The translations under genes and the position numbers were made by a program. Of a DNA stretch of 64,000 bases, positions 53,763 to 64,000 are shown piece after piece. The notes under the pieces were generated by a model. It had not been told where the DNA came from and searched no databases. It was given only the letters and a program-made list of their open reading frames with translations. The stretch lies in NCBI RefSeq assembly GCF_014646355.1, contig NZ_BMNH01000001.1:400675-464674 (forward strand). The letters are read 5' to 3'. The DNA comes from Nonomuraea cavernae. GTDB lineage: Bacteria > Actinomycetota > Actinomycetes > Streptosporangiales > Streptosporangiaceae. The stretch's first letter is position 1; each line of letters opens with the position of its first letter.

Positions 53763-55112
53763 GTGTCCACCTTGACGATCTTCAACTCCGTGCCCGCCGA
53801 GGCGTCCGTCGAGGACGGCCGCCGCCCGATCCCGGCCGTGCTCGGCGCCGACCTGGAGGTCCCGGTCAGGGGCGGCCGACTGGTCGGCTACGCCAACCTC
53901 GACTACGCCGCGAGCGCCCCCTGTCTGGAGCCGGTCAACGCGGCCGTCGCCGCCGCGCTCCCGGCCTACTCCAGCGTGCACCGCGGCGCGGGCTACGCCT
54001 CCCAGCTCACCACCACCCGCTACGAGCAGGCCCGCCACACCGTACGAGCCTTCGTCGGCGCCCGCCCCGACGACGCCGTGATCTTCGCCCGCAACACCAC
54101 GGACGCCACCAACCTGCTCGCCTCCTGCCTGCCCGCCGGCACGACCACCGTCGTCTTCGACACCGAGCACCACGCCTCGCTCCTGCCCTGGCCCCACACG
54201 GTACGGCTGGCGCCCCCAGCCTTCCCCGGCGAAGCCGTGCGCGCGGCCGACGAGGCGCTGGCCGCCACGGACGGGCCGAAACTGCTCGTGGTGACCGCCG
54301 CCTCCAACGTCACCGGCGAGCTCTGGCCGATCGCCGCCCTGGCCCACGTCGCGCACCGCCACGGCGCCCGCATCCTGGTCGACGCGGCCCAGCTGGTGCC
54401 GCACCGGCGGCTCAACCTGACCGCCCTCGACCTCGACTACGTGGTCTTCTCCGGTCACAAGCTCTACGCGCCGTTCGGCGCCGGGGCGCTGATCGGGCGG
54501 CGCGACTGGCTGGCGGCGGGCGAGCCGTACCTGAAGGGGGGCGGCGCGGTGCGTTCGGTGGACGGCGAGCCCGAGTGGCACGACGACCCCGAGCCGCGCC
54601 ACGAGGCCGGCACCCCCAACGTGCTGGGCGCCATCGCGCTGGCCGCCGCCTGCGACGCGCTGTCCGCCACGGGGTGGACCGCGCTGGTCCGCGAGGAGGA
54701 GCGGCTGATCGCCCGGCTCCGCTCCGGGCTCGCCTCGATCGAGGGCGTACGCGAGCTGTCACTGTGGGGGCCCGACCACCCGCGCGTGGGCATCGCCTCG
54801 TTCACCGTGGACGGCCACTCCGCGCGGGAGGTCGCCGAAGCGCTCTCCGACGACTACGGGATCGGCGTACGGGACGGCAAGTTCTGTGCGCACCCGTTCG
54901 TCCGCCACCTGCTCGGCAGGCCCGAGCGCGGGGGCTCGGACGAGGCGGGCGACGCGGGAGCCGGCGAGAGCCGAAGCGGGCGCGGCCAGGAGCCCGGCGG
55001 CGGCTGCCAGGACGGCGCGGCCGCCGCGGTGCGCGCGTCGATCGGCATCGGCAGCACCGAGGAGCACGTGGACCGCCTCATCGGAGCCCTGCGCGACCTC
55101 GCCGGCCGCTAG
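53763..55112 (+). CDS. Class V PLP-dependent aminotransferase (cysteine desulfurase-like)
   Basis: A 449-residue fold-type I enzyme. The GTG at 53763 has AGGAGG at ideal spacing. Motifs: ANLDYAASAPCLEPVNAAVA, DTEHHASLLPW, ILVDAAQLVPHRRLNL and VFSGHKLYAPFGAGALIG with the PLP lysine. A flexible Gly/Ser/Glu-rich insertion (about 396-425) precedes the end. Cys in the last third (KFCAHPFVRH) may carry sulfur. The SAM-IV riboswitch in front ties it to sulfur-amino-acid supply; the substrate may be a sulfur compound but is not proven. Confidence 0.87.
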   Translation: MSTLTIFNSVPAEASVEDGRRPIPAVLGADLEVPVRGGRLVGYANLDYAASAPCLEPVNAAVAAALPAYSSVHRGAGYASQLTTTRYEQARHTVRAFVGARPDDAVIFARNTTDATNLLASCLPAGTTTVVFDTEHHASLLPWPHTVRLAPPAFPGEAVRAADEALAATDGPKLLVVTAASNVTGELWPIAALAHVAHRHGARILVDAAQLVPHRRLNLTALDLDYVVFSGHKLYAPFGAGALIGRRDWLAAGEPYLKGGGAVRSVDGEPEWHDDPEPRHEAGTPNVLGAIALAAACDALSATGWTALVREEERLIARLRSGLASIEGVRELSLWGPDHPRVGIASFTVDGHSAREVAEALSDDYGIGVRDGKFCAHPFVRHLLGRPERGGSDEAGDAGAGESRSGRGQEPGGGCQDGAAAAVRASIGIGSTEEHVDRLIGALRDLAGR

Positions 55113-55117
55113 GCCGC

Positions 55118-55762
55118 TCAACGGTTGGGCGGCCGCCGCTTCGTCGGCTCGTCGATGATGGCGTCGATGTCCCGCATGTCCTGGTCGCTCAGGTCGCTGA
55201 CCGATCTGGGCGCCCTCGGTTGCCTCGGCACGTTCATCGGACGCGTCGGGGTCTCACCGGATGGGGTCCCCCCGGGTGTGCTCTCACGCGATGTGGGCGC
55301 GGGCCTGGTCGTCGCGGACGAGGTCCGCTTGGTCGTGCCGTTCTCGGCGAGCTCGCGTTCGGCACGTCTGCGGTGGATCCGGCGGAGCAGGCCGTCGAGG
55401 CCGAGCCGCCCGCCGCTCACGGCGAGGAACAGCAGGCAGATCGCGGCCAGCGAGCCGACCAGCTCCCATTCGAAGATTCCCTGCGAACCGTGGACGAAGA
55501 CGAGCGCGCCCACGCTGACGATCAGCAGCGCCAGGGCCGACAGCCGGACGAACAGGCCGAGGATCAGCAGGGCGCCTCCCACGATCTCCGCCACCATGGT
55601 GAACCCGGCGGCCAACTGCGGGAGCGGCACCCCCGTCTGCGTGAAGTTCTGTGCCGTGGCGCCGAGACCGGCCTGCCACTTCTGCCATCCATGAGCGATG
55701 AAGATCACGCCGATTGTCACCCGCGAGATCAGGGCAGCTAGGTCGAAGAGAGATCGTTTCAT
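55118..55762 (-). CDS. DoxX family membrane protein
   Basis: A 214-residue protein with four membrane helices ([70 protein letters not shown]) and the DoxX-like HGWQKW motif. The Ser/Thr/Pro-rich cytoplasmic tail (about 150-205) is acidic at the end. ATG 55762 has GGAGGGAG upstream. DoxX proteins are membrane subunits of thiosulfate or superoxide-linked complexes, but many are uncharacterised. Confidence 0.8.
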   Translation of the reverse strand: MKRSLFDLAALISRVTIGVIFIAHGWQKWQAGLGATAQNFTQTGVPLPQLAAGFTMVAEIVGGALLILGLFVRLSALALLIVSVGALVFVHGSQGIFEWELVGSLAAICLLFLAVSGGRLGLDGLLRRIHRRRAERELAENGTTKRTSSATTRPAPTSRESTPGGTPSGETPTRPMNVPRQPRAPRSVSDLSDQDMRDIDAIIDEPTKRRPPNR

Positions 55763-55885
55763 GGTGATTTCTCCCTCCATTCCCGTTTATCATCCCCATG
55801 TCCGACTCTGCGATGCACTCCCATACCGTTCCTTGACCATTCGCCCGGCTGGCCCCCCACCGCGGCCGGTGGCAGCATGGGCCCT

Positions 55886-57031
55886 ATGACGGAACGCGTG
55901 GTGGGGATCGGTGCGGGCGCCAAGGAGCTGGCGACCGAGGACATGATCCTCAACATCGGCCCGCAACACCCGTCGACCCACGGCGTCCTGCGGCTGCGGC
56001 TCACGCTCGACGGCGAGCGCATCGCCACCGCCGAGCCGATCATCGGCTACATGCACCGGGGCGCTGAGAAGCTGTTCGAGGTCCGCGACTACCGCCAGAT
56101 CATCATGCTGGCCAACCGGCACGACTGGCTGTCCGGCTTCGCCAACGAGCTGGGCGTGGTCATCGCCGCCGAACGCATGCTGGGCATGGAGCCGCCGGTC
56201 CGGGCCGTGTGGGCCCGCACTCTGCTGGCCGAGCTCAACCGCGTGCTCAGCCATCTGATGTTCCTCGGCTCCTATCCCCTGGAGCTGGGCGCGATCACCC
56301 CCCTCTTCTACGCCTTCAACGAGCGCGAACGCGTCCAGGGCGTCATGGAGGAGATCTCCGGCGGACGCATGCACTACATGTTCAACCGGGTGGGCGGCCT
56401 CAAGGAGGATCTCCCGCTCGGCTGGCTCGACCGGGTGTCGGAGGCCGTCGCCGAGACCCGCCGCCGCGTCCCCGACATCGAGGACCTCATCCTGGGCAAC
56501 GAGATCTTCCGGGCCCGCACCAAGGGCGTCGGCGTGCTCGGCCGCGAGCAGATCATGCAGTACGGCGTGAGCGGCCCCATCGCCCGGGCCTCGGGCGTCG
56601 ACTTCGACCTGCGCCGTGACCAGCCCTACCTCGCCTACCCCGAGCTGCCCGTCAAGGTCGTCACCCGCACCGCCGGCGACTGCCACGCCCGCTTCGAGGT
56701 GCTGCTCGACCAGCTGAAGGTCTCTCTCGACCTGGCCGACGCCTGCGTCGAACACCTCCGCTCGCTGCCTCCCGGGCCCATCAACCAGCGCCTGCCCAAG
56801 GTGCTCAAGGTGCCCGAGGGCCACACGTACGCCTGGACCGAGAATCCTCTCGGCATCAACGGCTACTACCTCGTGTCCAGGGGCGACAAGACGCCGTGGC
56901 GGCTCAAGCTGCGCTCGGCCTCCTTCAACAACATCCAGGTGCTGCGCGAGATGCTGCCCGGCCACCTGGTGGCCGACATGGTGGCCATCCTCGGCTCGAT
57001 GTTCTTCGTCGTGGGTGACATCGACAAGTGA
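55886..57031 (+). CDS. Orphan NuoD-like complex I subunit (NuoD2)
   Basis: A 381-residue homologue of the 49-kDa subunit of NADH:quinone oxidoreductase. Motifs: [60 protein letters not shown] and ending [17 protein letters not shown]. No other nuo gene is nearby. NuoD paralogues outside nuo operons are found in actinobacteria (NuoD2); their role is unclear. It overlaps the acyltransferase start by GTGA. ATG 55886 is chosen over 55877. Confidence 0.88.
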   Translation: MTERVVGIGAGAKELATEDMILNIGPQHPSTHGVLRLRLTLDGERIATAEPIIGYMHRGAEKLFEVRDYRQIIMLANRHDWLSGFANELGVVIAAERMLGMEPPVRAVWARTLLAELNRVLSHLMFLGSYPLELGAITPLFYAFNERERVQGVMEEISGGRMHYMFNRVGGLKEDLPLGWLDRVSEAVAETRRRVPDIEDLILGNEIFRARTKGVGVLGREQIMQYGVSGPIARASGVDFDLRRDQPYLAYPELPVKVVTRTAGDCHARFEVLLDQLKVSLDLADACVEHLRSLPPGPINQRLPKVLKVPEGHTYAWTENPLGINGYYLVSRGDKTPWRLKLRSASFNNIQVLREMLPGHLVADMVAILGSMFFVVGDIDK

Positions 57032-58107
57032 CGGCGGCCGGCCCTCCCCTTCTGCGCGACCAGTACGTCGACTGGCTCCGCGCGCTGAGCCTGATCGTCG
57101 TGGTCGTCTGGCACTGGGCGTTCACGATCCTGCAGTGGGAGCCGGGCGGCCCCGTGCCGACCAGCCCGCTCGGCTTCACCTCCGGCCTGTGGATCCTCAC
57201 CTGGCTGCTGCAGGTGCTGCCGCTGTTCTTCTACGTCGGCGGCCACGTCCACCTGCTGTCCTGGAACCGGGCTCACGGGCGCGGCGTCGGCATCGGTGCG
57301 TTCGTCTGGCGGCGCATCCGCGCGCTGGCCGTGCCCGCGCTGGCGTTATCCGGCGTCTGGGTCGCCATCGGCGCGGTCGTGACCTGGGTGTTCGGGGTCG
57401 ACTGGATGTGGCGGGTGGTGCTGCTCGTGCTCAGCCCGCTCTGGTTCCTCGGCGTCTACCTGGTGCTCATCGCGCTGCTGCCGTTGGCGCTCTGGCTGCA
57501 CCGGCGCTACGACGTGCTCACGCTCATCTGGTTCGGCGGCGCGGCGCTGGTGGTCGACGTGGTGCGCTTCCGCTACGGCGTCGACTGGGTCGGCTGGCTG
57601 AACATGATCATCGTCTGGGGGCTGGCCCACCAAGCGGGCTTCTTCTACCAACGGATCGTCGCCCTGCCCAGACGTTATGACGTCGGCCTGCTGTGGACAG
57701 GGCTGTTCGCGCTGTTCGGGCTCGTCTACTCGGGCATCTACCCGGGCTCGATGGTGGGCGTGCCCGGCGACAAGTGGTCGAACATGGCCCCGCCCACGTT
57801 CGTCATCGTGGCCCTGCTCATCTTCCAGATCGGCCTGGTCGAGGTGCTGCGGCCGTCGATGGAACGCCTCCTGGAACGGCCCGGCTGGCAGCGCGCCAAC
57901 CACACCATCAACCGCTTCGCCCTGCCGCTCTTCCTCTTTCACACGACGGGCATGGCGATCGCGCTGGGGGTCTCGTGGTGGCTCTTCGGCACCCTGGGGG
58001 AGAAGGTGCCGCCCGACCTCAAGTGGTGGCTGGAACGCCCCATCGCCATCGTGGGCCCCCTGCTCTGCACCCTCCCCGTCATCTACCTCTTCGGCCGCCG
58101 CCGTTGA
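57028..58107 (+). CDS. Acyltransferase family 3 membrane protein
   Basis: A 359-residue integral membrane protein with ten or so helices. N-terminal [20 protein letters not shown] holds the family His/Arg pair. Loops include [14 protein letters not shown]. OafA-like proteins O-acetylate cell-surface sugars or antibiotics. The GTG overlaps the NuoD2 stop. The acceptor is unknown. No SGNH esterase domain is attached. Confidence 0.85.
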   Translation: MTAAGPPLLRDQYVDWLRALSLIVVVVWHWAFTILQWEPGGPVPTSPLGFTSGLWILTWLLQVLPLFFYVGGHVHLLSWNRAHGRGVGIGAFVWRRIRALAVPALALSGVWVAIGAVVTWVFGVDWMWRVVLLVLSPLWFLGVYLVLIALLPLALWLHRRYDVLTLIWFGGAALVVDVVRFRYGVDWVGWLNMIIVWGLAHQAGFFYQRIVALPRRYDVGLLWTGLFALFGLVYSGIYPGSMVGVPGDKWSNMAPPTFVIVALLIFQIGLVEVLRPSMERLLERPGWQRANHTINRFALPLFLFHTTGMAIALGVSWWLFGTLGEKVPPDLKWWLERPIAIVGPLLCTLPVIYLFGRRR

Positions 58108-58136
58108 ACATCTGCAAGACAAAACTCGAGCGTTAG

Positions 58137-58214
58137 GTCTGGCTCAAGCAGGCACATGCCGACGCCGCGCGGCTGGCCGAGGAGGACCTGTCCACCGAAG
58201 AGGACGCCTGGTGA
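58137..58214 (+). pseudogene. C-terminal remnant of an antitoxin gene
   Basis: Twenty-five in-frame codons ending LAEEDLSTEEDAW and a TGA that overlaps the mazF GTG (GTGA). The acidic tail and coupling are those of an antitoxin preceding a MazF toxin. Directly upstream in frame is a TAG (58134-58136) and there is no ATG, GTG or TTG start, so the N-terminal DNA-binding domain is lost. Confidence 0.6.
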
Positions 58215-58528
58215 TCCGCGGCGCCGTCTATCGGTTGGACCTGGGAGACGCGAAACGAGGACACGAGCGACGGGGGCGACGCCACGGCCTGGTGTTGAGC
58301 CCGACGGACATGTCATGGAGCGTCGCCACCATCGTGCCGACCTCCAGCAGCGCGCAACCCTCTGTGTTCAGGCCCGAGTTGGAGTTCGGCGGGCGGCGGA
58401 CCCTGCTGCTCGTCGATCAGATCCGGACCGTCGACGCCGCTTTCGTTCACGGCGAGCCGGTCTACTACCTGGGTCGGGACGAACTCGCCGAGGTCGAGCA
58501 TGCCGTCGCGCGTTATTTGGGGCTCTGA
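58211..58528 (+). CDS. mazF: MazF/PemK family endoribonuclease toxin
   Basis: A 105-residue toxin of type II systems. Family features: GAVYRLDLGDAKRGHERRGR, HGLVLSP, VATIVPTSSS, TLLLVDQIRTVDAAFV and a C-terminal helix VEHAVARYLGL. MazF cuts mRNA at short sequences. Without a complete antitoxin it should be toxic unless inactive or controlled by another antitoxin. The 3' end overlaps the DUF3180 gene by 16 bases. Confidence 0.87.
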   Translation: MIRGAVYRLDLGDAKRGHERRGRRHGLVLSPTDMSWSVATIVPTSSSAQPSVFRPELEFGGRRTLLLVDQIRTVDAAFVHGEPVYYLGRDELAEVEHAVARYLGL

Positions 58529-58968
58529 TCCTCCGGGGCCTTCGGAATGCGGCAGGCGTGCTCCAGCAGCAGAGCGGCGCAGACGAGCGCCACGCAGGAC
58601 AGGAACGACCCCAGCGAGATGAAGAACTCGAGCCGCGGCGTGTCCCGGGTGAGCAGCTGGACCGTGTGGAGGGCGAACCCGGCGAACAGGCCGGCGCACA
58701 CCGCTCCCACGTAGGCCGACGCCTTGGCCAGGGCCGCCAGCCGCGCCACCGCCATCGGCTCGACCGGCTTGGTGTTGGGCTTGCGGTCGATCCTGGCCTT
58801 GGTCATCCACGCGGTGTAACCCTCGCCGACGGCCAGCAGCAGCACCGTGGGGATGGCGGTCCACGGCAGGACCGGCAGCCCGGCGTAGACCTGCCTGACC
58901 ACCAGCCAGGTGATCAGGGCGGCGACCAGGACCAGACCGACGAGCACGCCGGGACGGGTGGGCCTCAA
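58513..58968 (-). CDS. DUF3180 membrane protein
   Basis: A 151-residue protein with four membrane helices (VLVGLVLVAALITWLVVRQV, TAIPTVLLLAVGEGYTAW, ASAYVGAVCAGLFAGF, GSFLSCVALVCAALLLEHAC). It follows folK in most actinobacteria and overlaps it by ATGA. Function is unknown. Confidence 0.88.
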   Translation of the reverse strand: MRPTRPGVLVGLVLVAALITWLVVRQVYAGLPVLPWTAIPTVLLLAVGEGYTAWMTKARIDRKPNTKPVEPMAVARLAALAKASAYVGAVCAGLFAGFALHTVQLLTRDTPRLEFFISLGSFLSCVALVCAALLLEHACRIPKAPEDQSPK

Positions 58969-59477
58969 TCGGGGCTCTGCAGATCGAGGTCGGCCCGCCG
59001 CCGCACACCTTGCTCGTCGGGCTCGGCCAGCCCGGCCAGCAGTGCCGTGATCGGGCCGCGCCCGGGCAGCTCACCCTCGGGGTCGACGTCCGCCCAGGGC
59101 GCGAGCACGAACGCCCGCTCGTGCGCCAGCGGATGCGGCAGGGTCAGCTCTGGGTCGTCGCAGACCGTGTCACCCACCATGATCAGATCGATGTCCAGCG
59201 TACGCGGCCCCCAACGCTCCAGGCGTTCGCGGCCGAACGCGTTCTCGACTCCCTGCGCCCGCTCCAGCAGCGTGCGCGGCTCCAGCGTGGTCTCGGCGAT
59301 CACGATCGCGTTGAGGAACGGCCGCTGCCCGGGAGGACCTCCCACCGGATCGGTCTCGTAGACCGGCGACGCTCGTACGAACTCCAGGCCCGGAGCGTCG
59401 AAGAGTGTGTCGATGGCCCCCTGCAGCGTGTCGAACCGCTGGCCGAGATTGCTGCCGAGAGAGAGGACTGCCTTCAT
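58965..59477 (-). CDS. folK: 6-hydroxymethyl-7,8-dihydropterin pyrophosphokinase
   Basis: A 170-residue HPPK that passes pyrophosphate from ATP to the pterin for folate synthesis. VLSLGSNLGQRFDTL, GGPPGQRPFLNAIV, WGPRTLDIDLIM and LPHPLAHERAFVLAPWADV are all conserved. The ATG at 59477 overlaps folB by ATGA. Confidence 0.96.
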   Translation of the reverse strand: MKAVLSLGSNLGQRFDTLQGAIDTLFDAPGLEFVRASPVYETDPVGGPPGQRPFLNAIVIAETTLEPRTLLERAQGVENAFGRERLERWGPRTLDIDLIMVGDTVCDDPELTLPHPLAHERAFVLAPWADVDPEGELPGRGPITALLAGLAEPDEQGVRRRADLDLQSPD

Positions 59478-59839
59478 GGGCGGCTCCGCTCGATCGTCAC
59501 CGTGACGTCGTCGAAGGGTAGCGGAATCGGCGCCGCCGGCTTGTGCACGCTCACCTCGACCGAGCGCACCAGCTCGTCGGCCAGGCACACGTCGGCGAGG
59601 CGCTGCGCCAGCGTCTCGATCAGTTGGACGGGCTCCCCCTCCACGACCTTGACCAGTGCCTGGGCGAGCTCTCCGTAGTGGACGGTCTTGCTGAGATCGT
59701 CGGTCAGTGCGGCGGGCCGGGTGTCGAGGAACAGTGTCGCGTCGATGACGAACTCCTGCCCCAGCTCACGTTCGGCCGCAAGCACGCCGTGCCGCCCACG
59801 GGCCCGCAGGCCCGTCAGCGCGATGCGATCAGCGCTCAA
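59474..59839 (-). CDS. folB: Dihydroneopterin aldolase
   Basis: A 121-residue aldolase (RIALTGLRARGRHGVLAAER, GQEFVIDATLFLDT, LIETLAQRLADVCL, SVEVSVHKPAAPI). Length and conserved start favour TTG 59839, which overlaps the NTF2 gene end by 11 bases; no ATG or GTG is suitable. It cleaves dihydroneopterin to the pterin used by FolK. Confidence 0.93.
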   Translation of the reverse strand: MSADRIALTGLRARGRHGVLAAERELGQEFVIDATLFLDTRPAALTDDLSKTVHYGELAQALVKVVEGEPVQLIETLAQRLADVCLADELVRSVEVSVHKPAAPIPLPFDDVTVTIERSRP

Positions 59840-60275
59840 GCTCGCCTTCCTCCTCCTCGTCCTCGTCGCCCTGGAGCACGGGCGAGCCGTGGTGCATCCA
59901 CAGCCGCCAGCCCTGAGCGGTCCGGATGTAGACGTTGCTGGCCACGACCTTGCCCGCGGCGAAGCTGGACTCACCCTCCTCGCCGGCCGTCAGGATGTTC
60001 TCGACACAGGTGAGGACGGCCACGTCGCCCAGCACAGTCGTGTGGACGTCGGTCAGCACGAACTGGATGTAGGTGGTGTTGGCCATGATGAGCGCCCACG
60101 AGCGCAGCACCTCGGACCGCCCGGCCAGCAGGGTCCAGCCCGGGTGAACACAGCTGACCTGCTCGTCGCCGGTGTCCTCGGCCCAGATCTCGGTCATCCT
60201 GTCGAGGTCGGCGTCCTCGATGGCGGTGTAGAAATCCTGGTTGACCGTCTCGATGGCAGCGGTGTCGACGCTCAT
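59829..60275 (-). CDS. NTF2/SnoaL-like protein in the folate operon
   Basis: A 148-residue NTF2-fold protein (NQDFYTAIEDADLDRMTEIW, VSCVHPGWTLLAGRSEVLRS, NVYIRTAQGWRLWMHHGSPV) with an acidic tail. It lies between folP and folB with overlaps to both. Such a protein is conserved in actinobacterial folate operons, but a role in folate synthesis is not known. Confidence 0.85.
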   Translation of the reverse strand: MSVDTAAIETVNQDFYTAIEDADLDRMTEIWAEDTGDEQVSCVHPGWTLLAGRSEVLRSWALIMANTTYIQFVLTDVHTTVLGDVAVLTCVENILTAGEEGESSFAAGKVVASNVYIRTAQGWRLWMHHGSPVLQGDEDEEEEGELER

Positions 60276-61135
60276 GTATTGGCTCCGGCTCTCTTCCATG
60301 CGGCGGCCACGCGCACGGCATCGGCGTTGGGACCTACCTGGTGAACCCTGACGCACCAGGCCCCGGCGTGCGCGGCCAGCGCCGTCACGGCCACGGTGGC
60401 GTCGTCGCTGCGACCGAACGGGCGAGGGCTGCCGTCGGCGTCGGCCAGCAGCCGCCCCAGGAACCTCTTGCGCGAGGCCCCGATCAGCAGCGGGTAGCCG
60501 AGCTCGGCCAGCTGGGAGGCGCCGGCCAGCAGCGCCCAGTTGTGGGCCGCGTTCTTGGCGAAGCCCAGCCCGGGGTCGATCACGATCTGGTCCTCGGACA
60601 CGCCCTCGGCGAGCACCAGATCGACCCGCTTGGCCAGCTCCTCGCGCACCTCGGTGACCACGTCGGTGTAGACGGCCCTGCTGTCCATGTCGTGGCTGTG
60701 GCCGCGCCAGTGCATCACCACGTAGGGGACGCCGGTGGCCGCGACCACGCGAGGCATGGCCGGATCCGCCAGGCCGCCGCTCACGTCGTTGACCAGCCTG
60801 GCCCCGACGGCGACGGCGGCTCTGGCCACCTCGGCGCGCATCGTGTCGACGCTGACCGCCACGCCCTCCGCGCTGAGCGCCCTGATCACGGGCACCACCC
60901 TGGCCAGCTCCTCGTCGAGCGGCACCCTGGCGGCGCCGGGCCGGGTGGACTCGCCGCCCACGTCGACGATGTCGGCCCCCTGCGCGACCAGGTCGAGCCC
61001 GTGCTGGATGGCGACCGTCTCGTCGAACCACTCACCGCCGTCGGAGAACGAGTCAGGCGTCACATTGACCACGCCCATGACGAGACACCGCTCCTCGGCG
61101 GCCAGCCCCGGCACGCTAGTCGGCAGGCTTGTCAT
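60272..61135 (-). CDS. folP: Dihydropteroate synthase
   Basis: A 287-residue TIM barrel that joins p-aminobenzoate to the pterin diphosphate, and is the target of sulfonamides. Signatures VMGVVNVTPDSFSDGGEW, DVGGESTRPGAARVP, VNDVSGG, DPGLGFAKNAAHN and IGASRKRFLG are intact. It overlaps the NTF2 gene by ATGA. 104 bases separate it from folE. Confidence 0.96.
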   Translation of the reverse strand: MTSLPTSVPGLAAEERCLVMGVVNVTPDSFSDGGEWFDETVAIQHGLDLVAQGADIVDVGGESTRPGAARVPLDEELARVVPVIRALSAEGVAVSVDTMRAEVARAAVAVGARLVNDVSGGLADPAMPRVVAATGVPYVVMHWRGHSHDMDSRAVYTDVVTEVREELAKRVDLVLAEGVSEDQIVIDPGLGFAKNAAHNWALLAGASQLAELGYPLLIGASRKRFLGRLLADADGSPRPFGRSDDATVAVTALAAHAGAWCVRVHQVGPNADAVRVAAAWKRAGANT

Positions 61136-61239
61136 GAGCCAAGCCTAGGCTCTTGTTCATACCCGTTGATGTCATGGGTCCCCCATTGTGCATAACGAAT
61201 CCCACGCGGCCATCGGGTGGCCGGCCGAGCGTCGCCGCG

Positions 61240-61817
61240 TCAGCTGTGGAGGATGAGGGACATCGCCTCGGCCCGGGTCTTGTCGCTGGTGCGGAAGTCG
61301 CCGCGGACCGCCGAGGTGACGGTCTTGGCGCCCGGCTTGCGGACTCCGCGCATCGTCATGCACAGGTGCTCGGCCTCCACCACGACGATGACCCCGCGCG
61401 GCTCCAGCACCCGCATCAGGGCGTCGGCGATCTGCGAGGTCATCCGCTCCTGCACCTGCGGCCGGCGGGCGAAGACGTCGACCAGCCTGGCGAGCTTGGA
61501 CAGGCCGGTGACCTGCCCCTTCTCGTTGGGGATGTAGCCGACGTGGGCCTGCCCGTGGAACGGCACGAGGTGGTGCTCGCAGGTCGAGTAGACCTCGATG
61601 TCCTTCACCAGCACCATCTCGTCGTGGTCGACGTCGAAGACCTTGGTGAGGACGTCCTCGGGCTGCTGACCGAGGCCCGAGAACTGCTCCGCGTAGGCCC
61701 GCGCGACCCGCGAGGGGGTGTCGAGGAGGCCGTCACGGTCGGGATCCTCGCCGATGGCGTAGAGGATCTCCCGGACGGCCTTCTCGATCCGGCCCAGATC
61801 GACCTCGTGCTGAGACG

Positions 61818-61821
<4 letters not shown>
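61240..61821 (-). CDS. folE: GTP cyclohydrolase I
   Basis: A 193-residue enzyme that makes dihydroneopterin triphosphate from [43 protein letters not shown] and [15 protein letters not shown] provide the zinc Cys and His. The GTG at 61821 overlaps the ftsH stop by GTGA. Confidence 0.97.
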
Positions 61822-63812
<1,991 letters not shown>

Positions 63813-64000
63813 CCGATGCGGAACCCCTTGCGGGCCCGTCCCTTCCTGACCATGGCCTGGAACCCCGGGGAGCGCCCGGGGCCGCGACATCCGGCGCCGC
63901 GACTTCTGACTACCCGAAGGGGACACGCGGTCACCCTTCCGGAGTCAGAAGGTACACCTGCACAGCGTGCGGCGGCACCGCCCGCTGGACCGGTCTTGCC

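Overview
This is a 64-kb, very GC-rich chromosomal window from an actinomycete. The gene order (clpC, lsr2, lysS, coaX, nadC/nadB, panC, then folK-folB-folP-folE-ftsH), the two actinobacterial riboswitches, the RadA-DisA pair, Lsr2 and a SapA-like (spore-associated) domain all fit a sporulating member of the Streptosporangiales such as Nonomuraea. The genus is an inference; the phylum is secure. No tRNA, rRNA, CRISPR array, insertion sequence or phage gene was recognised.

Layout. 1-4.1 kb: the end of a Ser/Thr kinase, a 5'-truncated AfsR/SARP regulator and a 5'-truncated amidase that meet head to head near 2041-2056 (a genomic or assembly breakpoint), and an FKBP-like protein. 4.1-10.8 kb: a DUF2293 protein and a YjbR protein, then a leftward operon for kynurenine/3-hydroxyanthranilate breakdown (kynureninase, ACMS decarboxylase, 3-hydroxyanthranilate dioxygenase, aminomuconate deaminase, oxalocrotonate decarboxylase/hydratase) with a divergent dienelactone hydrolase. 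10.9-23 kb: GntR, DivIVA-like coiled-coil, gamma-carbonic-anhydrase, CsoR, glycosyltransferase, Fe-S reductase, TetR and TIM-barrel genes. 23-31.3 kb: a repeat-expanded methyltransferase, MerR-thioredoxin, an M28 membrane peptidase, RadA, DisA and MutY. 31.3-40.2 kb: MarR with its cupin target, an orphan EboE, ClpC, Lsr2, two RDD proteins (one with a YGQQ low-complexity tail) and an ArgA-type acetyltransferase. 40.2-43.3 kb: a c-di-AMP riboswitch with its NlpC/P60 hydrolase, an HTH protein and a P450. 43.3-50.1 kb: lysS and a leftward DUF2520-panC-nadB/nadC-coaX operon in which NadB and NadC form one reading frame. 50.5-58.5 kb: MidA-like methyltransferase, P450, TerC, a SAM-IV riboswitch with a class V aminotransferase, DoxX, an orphan NuoD, an acyltransferase and a MazF toxin behind a decapitated antitoxin. 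58.5-64 kb: ftsH-folE-folP-NTF2-folB-folK-DUF3180, mostly joined by ATGA/GTGA overlaps.

Links between genes. DisA makes c-di-AMP, and the 40.5-kb riboswitch that precedes the cell-wall hydrolase senses that ligand, so synthase and sensor lie 11 kb apart. The NAD, CoA and folate blocks are cofactor operons. Kynureninase with ACMS decarboxylase points to tryptophan catabolism rather than NAD synthesis. A recurring feature is expansion of short tandem repeats, inside reading frames in multiples of three bases and at gene 3' ends where the repeat unit carries the stop codon.
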